Part shown: positions 45,979-55,063 of the stretch, in pieces
Position numbering within the stretch: the first letter of the stretch is position 1
Layout: the number at the start of each line of letters is the position of its first letter
DNA from: Mesorhizobium qingshengii
Lineage (GTDB): Bacteria > Pseudomonadota > Alphaproteobacteria > Rhizobiales > Rhizobiaceae
Reading direction: 5' to 3'
DNA: 64,000 nucleotides
Assembly: GCF_027563465.1 (NCBI RefSeq)
Contig: NZ_JAPFQA010000001.1
Span: 310,001 to 374,000 of the forward strand
Translations under genes and position numbers: made by a program
Notes under the pieces: model-generated
Databases searched by the model: none
What the model was told of the DNA's origin: nothing
What the model saw: only the letters and a program-made list of their open reading frames with translations

Positions 45979-46668
45979 ATGGCATCCGACGTCGCAGTGA
46001 TAGCAGGCGCGGGGCAGGGCCTTAGCGCCTCGCTGGCACGCCTTCTCGCCAGGGATGGCTTTCGTGTGGTCCTGGCCGCCCGCAATGTCCAGAAACTCGC
46101 CCCCCTGGTCGACGAAACCGGCGCGCTGGCCGTCGAGACGGACGTCGCCGATCCAGCCTCCGTCGCAAATCTGTTCGAGACCGCCGACAAGGCCGGTCCG
46201 CTGGCGCTTGCGGTGTTCAACGCCAGCGGGCGCACGCGCGGCCCGATCGCCGAGCTCGATCCCGATGCGGTCAGGCAGGCCCTGCTGGTCGGCGCCTATG
46301 GTGGCTTCCTGGTCGGCCAGCAGGCGGCGCGGCGGCTGCTGGCGCGCGGCTCGGGATCGATCCTGTTCACCGGTGCCACCGCCAGTATCAAGGGATTTTC
46401 CGGCTCCGCCGGCTTTGCCATGCCGAAATTCGGGCTGCGCGGACTGGCGCAATCCATGGCCCGCGAACTGGGTCCCAAGAACATCCATGTCGCGCATTTC
46501 GTCATCGACGGCCAGATCGAGCCGCCGGGACAGCCCGCCGATCCCGACCGGCCGGACCGCCGTCTGTCGCCGGACGCGATCGCCGAGGCCTATATCGCGA
46601 CCCATCGTCAGCACCGGAGCGCTTGGAGCTTCGAAGTCGAGCTCAGGCCATGGGTCGAGGCGTTCTGA
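45979..46668 (+). CDS. SDR-family protein with Tyr-to-Phe catalytic change
   Basis: This 229-residue short-chain dehydrogenase-fold protein has a cofactor loop AGAGQGLSASLARLL (variant of TGxxxGxG), a FNASG segment in place of NNAG near residue 80, and the active-site region GATASIKGFSGSAGFAMPKFGLRG. The usual YxxxK reads FAMPK here (Phe146, Lys150), so the catalytic Tyr is absent. Strong AAGGAGG precedes the ATG. It stands alone after a 223-base gap. It may act on an unusual substrate, act without hydride transfer, or be a binding protein. Confidence 0.85.
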   Translation: MASDVAVIAGAGQGLSASLARLLARDGFRVVLAARNVQKLAPLVDETGALAVETDVADPASVANLFETADKAGPLALAVFNASGRTRGPIAELDPDAVRQALLVGAYGGFLVGQQAARRLLARGSGSILFTGATASIKGFSGSAGFAMPKFGLRGLAQSMARELGPKNIHVAHFVIDGQIEPPGQPADPDRPDRRLSPDAIAEAYIATHRQHRSAWSFEVELRPWVEAF

Positions 46669-46785
46669 CGATCCAGCTGATTGCTCTGTAGCCGGCAGTA
46701 ACGGCGACGCAGTGGTGGCGGAAACGCGTCGTAGTTTGGACCAGGGCCGGGTTGCGATTCTCGTCACCGCACCGGTCAGTCGGGG

Positions 46786-48141
46786 CTAGACGCTTTCGAG
46801 ATAGGTCTCGATCTCGAAATCGCTGACATTGAGTGCGAACGTATTCAGTTCCTGGCGTTTGCAGGCGATGAAGGAGTCGCGCAGGATCGCCGGAAAGATC
46901 TCCGCTACATGCGGCCCGCTCTCGAAGGCGGCGATCGCGGACGCCCAGTCCGGCGGCAGCTTGGCCGGAACAAGCCCTTGTCCATCGCTGCCGGCCGGAT
47001 CGCCCGGCGACAACTGTCTTTCAATGCCGATCAGTGCGGCGCCCAATATGGCCGCAAGCACCAGATAGGGATTGGCATCCGCTCCCGACACGCGATGCTC
47101 GATGCGGCGCGCGCCTGTCGGGCCGCCGGGAATGCGGATCGCGACCATCCGGTTCTCGTAGCCCCAGGCGACAGCGGTCGGCGCGTAGGACCTCGGACGA
47201 AGCCTGCGGTATGAATTGAAATGCGGTGCGAACACCAGCGTGCTCTCGGCCATTGCCGCAAGCAGGCCGCCGACCGCATGGCGCATGATCTCCGAACCCT
47301 GATCGGTGCCGTCGTCGAAGACGTTGCGACCTTCGCCGTCGACAAGGCTGAAATGGACGTGAAAGCCATTGCCGGCGCGGTCGCCATAGGGCTTTGCCAT
47401 GAAACAGGCGGCGAAGCCGTGCTTGCGGGCGATGCCCTTGACCGTGCGCTTGAACAGGACGGCATCGTCGGCCGCCCGCAGGGCGTCCGCGACATGGTTC
47501 AAATTGATCTCGAACTGGCCGACGCCGTTTTCGGCAATGGCGGTGTCGACGGGAATGCCTTGTGCCCGGCAGGCTTCGTAGACGTCATGGATGAAGGATT
47601 CGAAATCGTCGATCTCGTCGATCGACAACGCCGCATCGGAATCGAGACGGCGCCCGGTGACCGGCGAGACGGGCCCGACCGGCCGCTGCGACTGCGGATC
47701 GACCAGATAGAATTCAAGTTCGGTCGCCGCGACCGGGGTCAGGCCCAAGGCCTTGTAGCGGTCGAGGATGCGGGCCAGCGCCCGCCGGGGATCGCCGAGA
47801 TAGGGCGCGCCGGTTTCGTCGGCGAGCCAGAGCGGGACAAGTGCCGTCGGATGCGCCGTCCATTCCACCGGGAGAATGCCGCGTCCGGTCCATTGGCAGA
47901 GTCCGTCGGCATCGCCGGTCGAGAAGACCAGCGTGTTGCCTTCGATGTCCTCGCCCCAGATGTCGAGGCCAATCAGCGAATAGGGCATGCGCAGCTTGCC
48001 TTCCAGCGCCTTGCGTGCCTGCTCGACCGGGATGCGCTTGCCGCGCATGACACCGTTGAGGTCGCACACCGCCGCCCTCAGGCTCTGGATATCGCTTCTG
48101 CTTTCAAGCCAGTTCAGAACGTCCGCAATTGCATCGCTCAA
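46786..48141 (-). CDS. glutamine synthetase family protein (gamma-glutamylpolyamine synthetase-like)
   Basis: This 451-residue glutamine-synthetase-fold ligase has TELEFYLVD with metal Glu residues near 143, IAENGVGQFEINL near residue 203, GNGFHVHFSL near residue 256, and the Arg-rich NSYRRLRPRSYAPTAVAWGYENR near residues 310-332. It more closely resembles PuuA and related gamma-glutamyl-amide ligases than GlnA, and lacks the GlnA adenylylation-loop context. Such enzymes glutamylate putrescine or other amines for catabolism. A GntR regulator gene lies upstream on the same strand. Confidence 0.88.
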   Translation of the reverse strand: MSDAIADVLNWLESRSDIQSLRAAVCDLNGVMRGKRIPVEQARKALEGKLRMPYSLIGLDIWGEDIEGNTLVFSTGDADGLCQWTGRGILPVEWTAHPTALVPLWLADETGAPYLGDPRRALARILDRYKALGLTPVAATELEFYLVDPQSQRPVGPVSPVTGRRLDSDAALSIDEIDDFESFIHDVYEACRAQGIPVDTAIAENGVGQFEINLNHVADALRAADDAVLFKRTVKGIARKHGFAACFMAKPYGDRAGNGFHVHFSLVDGEGRNVFDDGTDQGSEIMRHAVGGLLAAMAESTLVFAPHFNSYRRLRPRSYAPTAVAWGYENRMVAIRIPGGPTGARRIEHRVSGADANPYLVLAAILGAALIGIERQLSPGDPAGSDGQGLVPAKLPPDWASAIAAFESGPHVAEIFPAILRDSFIACKRQELNTFALNVSDFEIETYLESV

Positions 48142-48360
48142 TTTCCAACCTCTGGTTTTTGGTGCCGCGGCCTGATCGACCGCACTGTCCCTGGTAAAAA
48201 TAGCTTGTGAGTTTTTCGAAAACGAACCCTGGCTGCTGCCGGAGCGTTTTCCTTATTTTTTCAATTCACTAGCCGGGATATCGGGAGGCATTTCAAAAAC
48301 CAATTGCGCGATCTGCGATCGCAACATAGAGGCAAGGGAATGGAAAGCCAAGTGGCATTT

Positions 48361-49059
48361 CTAGGTTCTTGTCTCCGGAAATCTGGCCTGCTGCAGGATA
48401 TGTGTGGCGCCTTCGTCGATGTCGCGCACGATGGCTGCGCGGGCTCGTTCCCCGTCCTGGGCCTCGATCGCCGCGACGGCTTCCTCGTGATAGTCGATGT
48501 CGAGGATGGAGGCGAGGTCATCCTCGAACCCCATGGCGAGGTTCCGCAGGAATGGGCCGACCTGCATCCATACGGTCTCGATCAGGAAGATCATCTGCTC
48601 ATTGCCGCAATGGCGATAGATCGAGAATTTGAAGTCGTAGTTCTTCCTGAGATAGTCGCCGATATCGCCCTTGCGGGCTGCCTGGGTCAGTTCGGTGCCG
48701 TGGCGTCGGATCGTCCGCAGATTGTTGCCGTTGATGAGTTTTGTCGCAAGCTCGGTCGCCGAGCCTTCGAGGATCGTCCGCACGGCGGTCAATTGCGAAA
48801 AGCGTTCGGCCGAGATCACCGGCACCTCCACGCTGCCGTTCGGCATCGGGCTGAGCGCGCGCAATGCCTGAAGCCGCATGAAGGCGCTGCGCACCGGCAT
48901 GTCGCTGGTGCCCAGTTCCTTGGCGAGCTTGCGCGAGGTCAGTTTCTGGCCAGGTACGAACTGGCCGGACATCAGGGCCCGCACGAGTTCCAGATAGACT
49001 TTTTCATGCAAGGGAACGGTGTCGACGGCGGTCAACCCGTATTGTGTTCTGTCGGCCAT
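48361..49059 (-). CDS. GntR-family regulator (FadR/FCD type)
   Basis: This 232-residue regulator has an N-terminal winged HTH (VPGQKLTSRKLAKELGTSDMPVRSAFMRLQALRAL near residues 36-70). The all-helical FCD effector domain has metal-type residues (DYLRKNYDFKFSIYRHCGN). It precedes the glutamine-synthetase-like gene by 219 bases on the same strand and probably regulates it. That gap holds a TTTTCGAAAA palindrome (48213-48222) and otherwise nothing recognisable. Confidence 0.88.
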   Translation of the reverse strand: MADRTQYGLTAVDTVPLHEKVYLELVRALMSGQFVPGQKLTSRKLAKELGTSDMPVRSAFMRLQALRALSPMPNGSVEVPVISAERFSQLTAVRTILEGSATELATKLINGNNLRTIRRHGTELTQAARKGDIGDYLRKNYDFKFSIYRHCGNEQMIFLIETVWMQVGPFLRNLAMGFEDDLASILDIDYHEEAVAAIEAQDGERARAAIVRDIDEGATHILQQARFPETRT

Positions 49060-49184
49060 TGGCGGGTCGCTAATCTACGCAGCTGACGACATTCGCCGCT
49101 AGTAATTGTTATGCTGGCTGAACGCCGTGTGTGGGCCGTTGTCAGCGACTTGTGGGTCGGCATGATAGACGCATCGATCGCAGT

Positions 49185-49548
49185 GTCGCAAGGCACCGCA
49201 CTGGCGCCCGGAAAGAATGGATCGAAGGCAATCCAGGCATCAAGCATGTCAGCACGTCATTTGCCGAACGCCAGAACCTCACCATGCGGATGCATATGCG
49301 CCGCTTCACTCGTCTGACTAACGGCTTTTCCAAGAAGGTCGAGGCTCGCCAATGCCGTGGCGCTACACTTCATGTACTACAATTTTGTGCGCATTCATGC
49401 TGCGCTTCGCATGACGCCTGCGACGGCCGCTGGCGTCACTGGCAAGCTTTGGGAGATTAGTGACATCGTGGCGCTGATCGAAGCCAAGGAAGCCGAGAAG
49501 CCAATGACGCGCGGACCGTACCGGAAGAAAGGCGTCTCAATTGGATGA
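49185..49548 (+). pseudogene. IS1-like transposase remnant, frameshifted
   Basis: One frame reads [21 protein letters not shown] and on through [26 protein letters not shown] to about 49345. The reading then moves to another frame near 49350 and continues [19 protein letters not shown] and [12 protein letters not shown] to a stop at 49548. These segments are typical of the C-terminal part of rhizobial DDE transposases annotated as IS1 family. The N-terminal catalytic part is missing and the frame is broken, so it is inactive. Family naming is from memory of the motif. Confidence 0.75.
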
Positions 49549-49801
49549 TCCTAAACCCATCACGAACGAAAATATTCTGATGGCTCTCGGCATCGTTCTC
49601 GTCGAAATTCGCGCGACCGATGATCTATCCAGAGCACAGGTGCTCGCTGACTCATTTCACAACGCACCGGCCATGATCGCGTCTGGCGCCAGTCCTCAGG
49701 ATACCTGGGCAAATGTAGTTGGAACCGCTCGCAGGCTTGATGTGGAACGATATGTCGTCTGGCTATTAAGCCACGTTCAGGCGAGACAGATTTCAAACTG
49801 A
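49541..49801 (+). CDS. small hypothetical protein beside the transposase remnant
   Basis: This 86-residue reading frame (TTG start, DDPKPITNENILMALGIVLVEIRATDD) looks amphipathic-helical, with a codon pattern less GC-rich than its neighbours. It overlaps the transposase remnant end by eight bases. It has no family I recognise. It may be a passenger of the insertion sequence or a remnant of other imported DNA. Confidence 0.4.
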   Translation: MDDPKPITNENILMALGIVLVEIRATDDLSRAQVLADSFHNAPAMIASGASPQDTWANVVGTARRLDVERYVVWLLSHVQARQISN

Positions 49802-49821
49802 CCCATTACCGAATGCACTCC

Positions 49822-49911
49822 TTGGTGCCCCGGGTTGAGGCCCATGACAAAGATGCGATCGGACAGACAGACGGCCTCCTCGGCATCGTGCATCAAGAGC
49901 TGCTGCGTCTG
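49822..49911 (-). pseudogene. vestige of a NitT/TauT-type ABC ATPase
   Basis: On the minus strand, about 30 codons read QLLMHDAEEAVCLSDRIFVM and GLNPG. This matches the H-loop and following strand of SsuB/TauB/NrtD ATPases (consensus VTHDVEEAvfLsDRvvVMs.rPG). No Walker motifs or other parts of the gene are nearby, and the fragment overlaps the 3' end of the dimethylformamidase-like gene in another frame. It is best read as what is left of an ABC transporter gene after a deletion. Confidence 0.6.
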
Positions 49912-51959
49912 GCCGGCCGGCTCTTTGCCGCCGCCAGATGCGTCAGCAAATTCATCGTGATCCTGCCGACGTCGTTCATGGCACTTCCCGTCGGCAATGC
50001 GCCGCACCAGGCGACCGAACTCGCGCAGAAGATCAAACCTCCTGAAGGAAGATGGCGCAGCGTCATCTCCGCGCAGCGGCGCGAGGCGCACTCGCTGGCG
50101 CCGCCCTCGTACCAGCGCGTCGCGTCATGGACGAAACTGTCCGGGAAGCCGGTTGCACGCGCAATGACTATAGTGTCGGGGGACGTGCCAAGGTGTGGAT
50201 CGGTGGCATCGACCTCATAGCCGGCCGCGCCGCCGAGCACGATGCCCTCGTTGCCGAAGGTCTCGTCGGCGACGCCGTCGAACAGCCATGCGGCCGAAGG
50301 TTCATGGCTTTGCGGTGTGCGCGTGAAGGGGCGCGCGCCGTCGAAGCCCATCAGCGAGATGGCGACGCCGGTCAGCGAGAATTCGCCGCGTCCGCTGGCG
50401 CGAAGATGGCCGCCCGGCTGGTTGGTGATCGACAGCGATTGTTCGGCGATTGGCCCATCCCAGGTGCGCGCCGCTTCGAGCGGCGAACGGCGCAGTTCCA
50501 TCAGATCGCCCTGGAACGCGACCTTGCCGGCAAAACCATTGCCGCCGAGATAGGCGATGCTGCCGCCTGTTGCCGCGAACTGGCGCAGGGCATGTTCCAT
50601 TTCGATCGACATGTATTCCGGATGGCTGCCGGTGACGACAGCCCGATACCCCTGCAGGCCGGCGAGACCCCGCTCATGCAGGTCGCGGTCGGTGATGAGG
50701 TCGAAGGCGATGCCGTTGCTGTGGCAGAAGCGCAGCAGGTGCAGGTCGACCGGCAGATTGTGCGGACAACCACACAGCGGGTAATTGTAGTCGTCACGCA
50801 GCGTCGCCTTCGGCTTCCGGTAGGAGCAGATCGACACGCCGCTGAGGTCGCTGTGGTAGTCGTAGAGCGACTTCAGATTGTTATCGATCGCGAAGCGATG
50901 GCCACGATCCTCGCACATCCACTCGTACAGATGCGCGGGCAGGAATTCGTCCGCGTAAGCGAGATAGGTGGCCGTCGGCACCAGGAACAACAGCGGTGAG
51001 CGACGGATGGACGAGGTGATGAAAAAGACGATACGCTCCGATCCGCCGTCATGGCCGACCTCGAAGGCATAGACGCCGGCTGCCGCCTCGGCGGGGACAT
51101 GCAAATGGTATGAGGCTGGCCATTGCAACGATCCCATGTCGTCGTCGTGGCAATGCAGGGCGTCGTAGTGTGACGGCACCAGCCTTGGATCGAAACTCGA
51201 TCCGTCCCAGCGGCGCGAGGTCATGCAGAACGCCGGCTGGTTGACCGCTTCCAGCAAGAGGACGCCATCTCCGCCTGTCGAGGCGATCGGGCCGCTCGGC
51301 AGCAAGGTGGGGAACGTCCAGGCAACGCGTCCGGTTGTGGTTTGCAGGGCGATTGCCGAGAATTTGGCGTTGAGCGACCTGACATCGTTTGCCGCGCTCG
51401 CACCGAAGAACACGCCGTCTGACGGAGGCTGCCAGGGCAGATTGAATTGCCGATGCAGGCGAAACGGCGCCAACAGGTCGTCCGAGCTGATCCGAAGGAC
51501 TGTCCCGCTGTCATCGGATGAAATCTCGACCACCAGCCAGGTGTTTGCCGGTATGGTGTCGCCGGTCTGAAGCGCTTCGCCATGATGGAGGAAAGTCAGC
51601 TTTCCGTCCTGCAGCTGAAGCCGCAATGCACCGCTCTCAAACAGCACCCGGACGCCGTCATTGCGGGTCAGATACACTTCAAAGGCGACGCCGCTGATCT
51701 CCGCGCACTTGGCAAGTTCCGACGCCGCGATCTTCAGGAACGACCCCTGATCGAAGTCGCGGTGGGACGCGGCATCCCCGGTCGGCCCAACGTGCCAATC
51801 CATGAATTCAGCCGAGGGCGTGTCGAGCCGTACGATCCGCACATCGCGCACTTGCCGCGACGACGAGACATGAAGGGCGACAGGCGTTCCGGCCGCTGCG
51901 TGCCAGGGAACCGTGTAACCTGAAACGGCCATGGCGCCGTGATCGACGGGACGTCTCAT
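49893..51959 (-). CDS. N,N-dimethylformamidase large-subunit homologue
   Basis: This 688-residue protein has an N-terminal part that resembles a concanavalin-like beta-sandwich (about 90-230). It ends with the DMFase large-subunit C-terminal domain: LLFLVPTATYLAYADEF, SLYDYHSDLSG, and the conserved GSHPEYMS motif near residue 440. DMFase hydrolyses dimethylformamide to dimethylamine and formate with an iron centre held by Tyr and Glu ligands in the Paracoccus enzyme. No small-subunit gene is found beside it, so a different amide substrate is likely. ATG 51959 is used; ATG 51932 is an alternative. It is flanked by insertion-sequence and ABC remnants, suggesting acquired DNA. Confidence 0.8.
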   Translation of the reverse strand: MRRPVDHGAMAVSGYTVPWHAAAGTPVALHVSSSRQVRDVRIVRLDTPSAEFMDWHVGPTGDAASHRDFDQGSFLKIAASELAKCAEISGVAFEVYLTRNDGVRVLFESGALRLQLQDGKLTFLHHGEALQTGDTIPANTWLVVEISSDDSGTVLRISSDDLLAPFRLHRQFNLPWQPPSDGVFFGASAANDVRSLNAKFSAIALQTTTGRVAWTFPTLLPSGPIASTGGDGVLLLEAVNQPAFCMTSRRWDGSSFDPRLVPSHYDALHCHDDDMGSLQWPASYHLHVPAEAAAGVYAFEVGHDGGSERIVFFITSSIRRSPLLFLVPTATYLAYADEFLPAHLYEWMCEDRGHRFAIDNNLKSLYDYHSDLSGVSICSYRKPKATLRDDYNYPLCGCPHNLPVDLHLLRFCHSNGIAFDLITDRDLHERGLAGLQGYRAVVTGSHPEYMSIEMEHALRQFAATGGSIAYLGGNGFAGKVAFQGDLMELRRSPLEAARTWDGPIAEQSLSITNQPGGHLRASGRGEFSLTGVAISLMGFDGARPFTRTPQSHEPSAAWLFDGVADETFGNEGIVLGGAAGYEVDATDPHLGTSPDTIVIARATGFPDSFVHDATRWYEGGASECASRRCAEMTLRHLPSGGLIFCASSVAWCGALPTGSAMNDVGRITMNLLTHLAAAKSRPARRSSS

Positions 51960-52501
51960 CTCGGCAAAAGTCCGAGCCGCGATTCCGGTCGGTGCAATCC
52001 GTTGGATGGCAAATTCGACAATTCTCTCGTACCCCTTTTTGAATCACACTACCGGCATCGTTTCCTGGGGGTATACCCCCATCGCTGCATGATTGGAGAC
52101 AAAGTCCGTTTTTTGAAGGCCTCGCGCCGAGGAATGCCTGCGCTCGCATGAGCCGGCGATCGTGTCGTTGCTGCGTGCCCGTTGGTTCGCGTCCGAGTCT
52201 CCGCCCGCGGTCGCCGAGGCCGATCCTGGAGCGGGGCGACCCAGTCGGGTTCCGGAGCGCTAGGTCGTCCAGAAGCGGCGCCTGATCGCGGGATCGCCGG
52301 GGGCGGACGGTCCTGCGGCACGAGGTCGATCTCGTCATCACAAATCTTGACTTTTGCCGCACTTGCACGCGCGGCCGCTCTCTGGCTTTTTGGGGCACCC
52401 ATCCGAGCGGACTGATTCGCATCATACCGCTCGCTTGCAATACCCCCCAAGGCAGTCTGCGGGTGGTCGTGAAGCGCGCAATTGGCAAAGGAGAAAGCGG
52501 C
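51960..52501. other. 542-base gap with a 16-base perfect palindrome
   Basis: No convincing gene is present. TGGGGGTATACCCCCA at 52066-52081 is a perfect palindrome about 110 bases upstream of the dimethylformamidase-like gene and could be an operator for it. The rest, up to the ftsZ-like ribosome-binding site (AAAGGAG at about 52488), shows nothing I recognise. Confidence 0.5.
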
Positions 52502-53539
52502 ATGGCCGAGTTCAAGAAGCCCGAGATCTCCGAGATGAGACCCAAGATCACCGTGATCGGCGTTGGCGGCGGAGGTGGGAATGCCGTCAACAACATGATC
52601 GCGGAGCAGCTTCAGGGCACCGAGTTCATCGCCGCCAACACCGACGCCCAGGCGCTTGCAATGTCGAAGGCAACGAGGCTGATCCAGCTTGGCGCTCACG
52701 TCACCGAGGGGCTGGGTGCCGGATCGCTTCCCGAGATCGGCCGTGCCGCAGCCGAGGAATCGCTCGACGAGATCATGGACCATCTCCAGGGCACGCATAT
52801 GTGTTTCGTCACCGCCGGCATGGGCGGCGGCACGGGAACCGGCGCCGCTCCGATTATCGCGCACGCGGCGCGCAAGGCCGGCATCCTGACCGTGGGTGTC
52901 GTCACCAAGCCGTTCGCGTTCGAGGGCAAGCGGCGCATGCAGATGGCCGAGGAAGGCATCGCGCGGCTTCGCGAGAGCGCCGACACCGTAATCGTCATCC
53001 CGAACCAGAACCTGTTCAGGATCGCCGATGCCAAGACCACCTTCGCCGACGCTTTCGTCATCGCCGACCGGGTGCTCTATTCCGGTGTCGGCTGCATTAC
53101 CGACCTGATCGTCAAGGAAGGCCTGATCAATCTCGACTTCGCCGATGTGAAATCGGTGATGCGGGGCATGGGCCGCGCGATGATGGGTACGGGCGAGGCG
53201 TCCGGCGAAAGCCGGGCCATCAAGGCGGCGGAAGCGGCAATCGCCAATCCGCTTCTGGATGAGGCTTCGATGAAGGGCGCAAAGGGCGTTCTGGTCTCGA
53301 TATCGGGCGGCCGCGACATGACCCTGTTCGAGGTCGATGAAGCCGCCACCCGCATACGCGAAGAGGTCTATGAGGATGCCGACATCATCGTCGGCGCCAT
53401 CTTCGACAAGAATCTGGAAGGCAAGTTCAGGGTGTCGGTCGTGGCGACCGGGCTCGATCGCCCGTTTGAGGCTGGGGACGCCAACGCCGAGTTCACGGGC
53501 AACCGTTCAGGCCAGGCGCCATCGCGGATACTGCAGTAG
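52502..53539 (+). CDS. ftsZ2: FtsZ paralogue lacking the C-terminal tail (FtsZ2)
   Basis: This 345-residue tubulin-like GTPase has [15 protein letters not shown], the tubulin signature [12 protein letters not shown], and the T7 synergy loop [11 protein letters not shown], so polymerisation and GTPase chemistry look intact. It ends at about the end of the globular core ([14 protein letters not shown]...). It lacks the long linker and the conserved C-terminal peptide that binds FtsA and ZipA in full-length rhizobial FtsZ (about 550 or more residues). Sinorhizobium carries a similar short, dispensable FtsZ2. ATG 52502 follows AAAGGAG. It is a single gene in an accessory stretch. Confidence 0.92.
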   Translation: MAEFKKPEISEMRPKITVIGVGGGGGNAVNNMIAEQLQGTEFIAANTDAQALAMSKATRLIQLGAHVTEGLGAGSLPEIGRAAAEESLDEIMDHLQGTHMCFVTAGMGGGTGTGAAPIIAHAARKAGILTVGVVTKPFAFEGKRRMQMAEEGIARLRESADTVIVIPNQNLFRIADAKTTFADAFVIADRVLYSGVGCITDLIVKEGLINLDFADVKSVMRGMGRAMMGTGEASGESRAIKAAEAAIANPLLDEASMKGAKGVLVSISGGRDMTLFEVDEAATRIREEVYEDADIIVGAIFDKNLEGKFRVSVVATGLDRPFEAGDANAEFTGNRSGQAPSRILQ

Positions 53540-54043
53540 GGCGTATTTGATCCGACGCCGCCCGGCAAAGCTCTGCCTCCGGGCATTGCGCCCATGGCGT
53601 TCTGGGCGAGGGACGATCCCTGGCGTCGCCGCATGGTTGCGGATTCGCGATCGATGCCGGTGGCAAAACGCGGCCCGTCTTCGCAGCGGCGTCATCGCGA
53701 TTTGCGTGCCGGGCAGCTTGGCCTCGGACCTTTGACAACGCAGTCAGCCCTATCGTGCAGCGACTATGCGGCAATCGGATTTCCACCCGAGAGCCCTTGC
53801 CTGGATCGGCATAGCCTCCGCTCTTTCCTGGGCGAAGTATAAGCGCCTTTTCTCTTCTGGCTGCCGCCGCAGTTCCTGACTGGTGCTGCGCATGCGGCCG
53901 GCTGCCCGCACTTTGCTCCCACGCACGACTGTCGTTGAACAGCCCGGAGGCTGTTTGAACCCTCGCGCATGGCTGGGCGCTTGACTCCGGGGATGTCTTG
54001 TGAAAAATTTTGCACAAGCTGATAAAAATATCAAAGGGCGGAA
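53540..54043. other. 504-base gap before the SorC regulator gene
   Basis: No gene is supported. Weak GCCCGG/CCGGGC arms just after ftsZ2 (about 53560-53590) could form a terminator. The only clear element is the palindrome at 53998-54017, listed separately. Confidence 0.5.
53998..54017. promoter_or_regulatory. operator-like palindrome upstream of the SorC gene
   Basis: TTGTGAAAAATTTTGCACAA matches its own reverse complement at 18 of 20 positions. It lies 27 bases before the regulator start codon, so SorC-family autoregulation is likely. Confidence 0.65.
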
Positions 54044-55018
54044 ATGGTCGGATTTGGCAACGGGCTCTTGCGCGACGATGAGACCAGCATGGCGGCGCGT
54101 GCCGCATGGCTTCATTACGCCGGCGGCCTGACCCAGTCCGAGGTTGCCAAGCGGCTGGGGCTGACCAGCCTCAAGGCGCATCGCCTGATCACCAAGGCCA
54201 ACCAGGAAGGGCTGGTGAAGGTCTATATCGACGGCGAAGTGTCGGAATGCGTCGAGCTCGAGGACGAACTGTCCCGCCGCTACGGCCTCGATTATTGCGA
54301 GGTGGTTCCCGATTTCGATTCGGAGGATCTGCCGCTCAAGGCGCTCGGCATCGCCGGCGCGCAATTTCTCAAGCGCGAGATCGAACGCGGCGAGGAGGCG
54401 CTGATCGGCGTCGGCCATGGCCGCACGCTGGCCGCTTGCGTGGAATATCTGCCGCGCACCTCGACCGACAAGATCCGCTTTGTCTCGCTGCTCGGCGGCC
54501 TGACGCGGAAATTCTCGGCCAACCCACATGATGTCATCCACCGCCTCGCCGAACGCACAGGCGCCGAAGCCTACGTCATGCCGGTGCCGATGTTCGCCAA
54601 CACGGCGGAGGACCGGCTCGTGCTGCTCGGGCAGAAGGGCATCAGCGAGGTCTTCGATCTCGCCAAATCGGCCGACCTGCTGCTTGCCGGCATCGGCACC
54701 GCCGAACGCGAGGCGTCGCTGGTTGCCACCGGCATGATCGAAAAGGGCGAGATGGAGGAGATCCGCCGCAACGGCGGTGTCGGCGAATTGCTCGGCCATT
54801 TCTTCGATGATGCCGGCAAAGCGGTGGCGACGACCGTTTCCAACCGGGCGCTGGCGCTGGCCAGGGAGGATATCAGCAATCGCCGGATTGTCGCCGTCGC
54901 CGGCGGCAAGGTGAAGGTTCGTGCCATCAAGTCGGTGCTGGAGAGCCGCTATCTCAGGGGCCTGATAACCGACGAGCGGACGGCGCGATCGCTCGTGGGA
55001 GAGACGCCGGTCGGGTAG
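54044..55018 (+). CDS. SorC/DeoR-type sugar-responsive regulator (EryD-like)
   Basis: This 324-residue SorC-family regulator has an N-terminal HTH (YAGGLTQSEVAKRLGLTSLKAHRLITKANQEGLV near residues 25-58) and a sugar-phosphate-binding domain (LIGVGHGRTLAACVEYLP, SLLGGLTRK, LLLAGIGTAEREASLVATGMI). It precedes a polyol-type importer and kinase. EryD, which controls erythritol genes in Brucella and rhizobia, belongs to this family. The effector is probably a polyol or its phosphate. Confidence 0.9.
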   Translation: MVGFGNGLLRDDETSMAARAAWLHYAGGLTQSEVAKRLGLTSLKAHRLITKANQEGLVKVYIDGEVSECVELEDELSRRYGLDYCEVVPDFDSEDLPLKALGIAGAQFLKREIERGEEALIGVGHGRTLAACVEYLPRTSTDKIRFVSLLGGLTRKFSANPHDVIHRLAERTGAEAYVMPVPMFANTAEDRLVLLGQKGISEVFDLAKSADLLLAGIGTAEREASLVATGMIEKGEMEEIRRNGGVGELLGHFFDDAGKAVATTVSNRALALAREDISNRRIVAVAGGKVKVRAIKSVLESRYLRGLITDERTARSLVGETPVG

Positions 55019-55063
55019 CCGGCAACCGTTCAGTTGAAACTACCCTGTGGAGGAGAAGACGAA

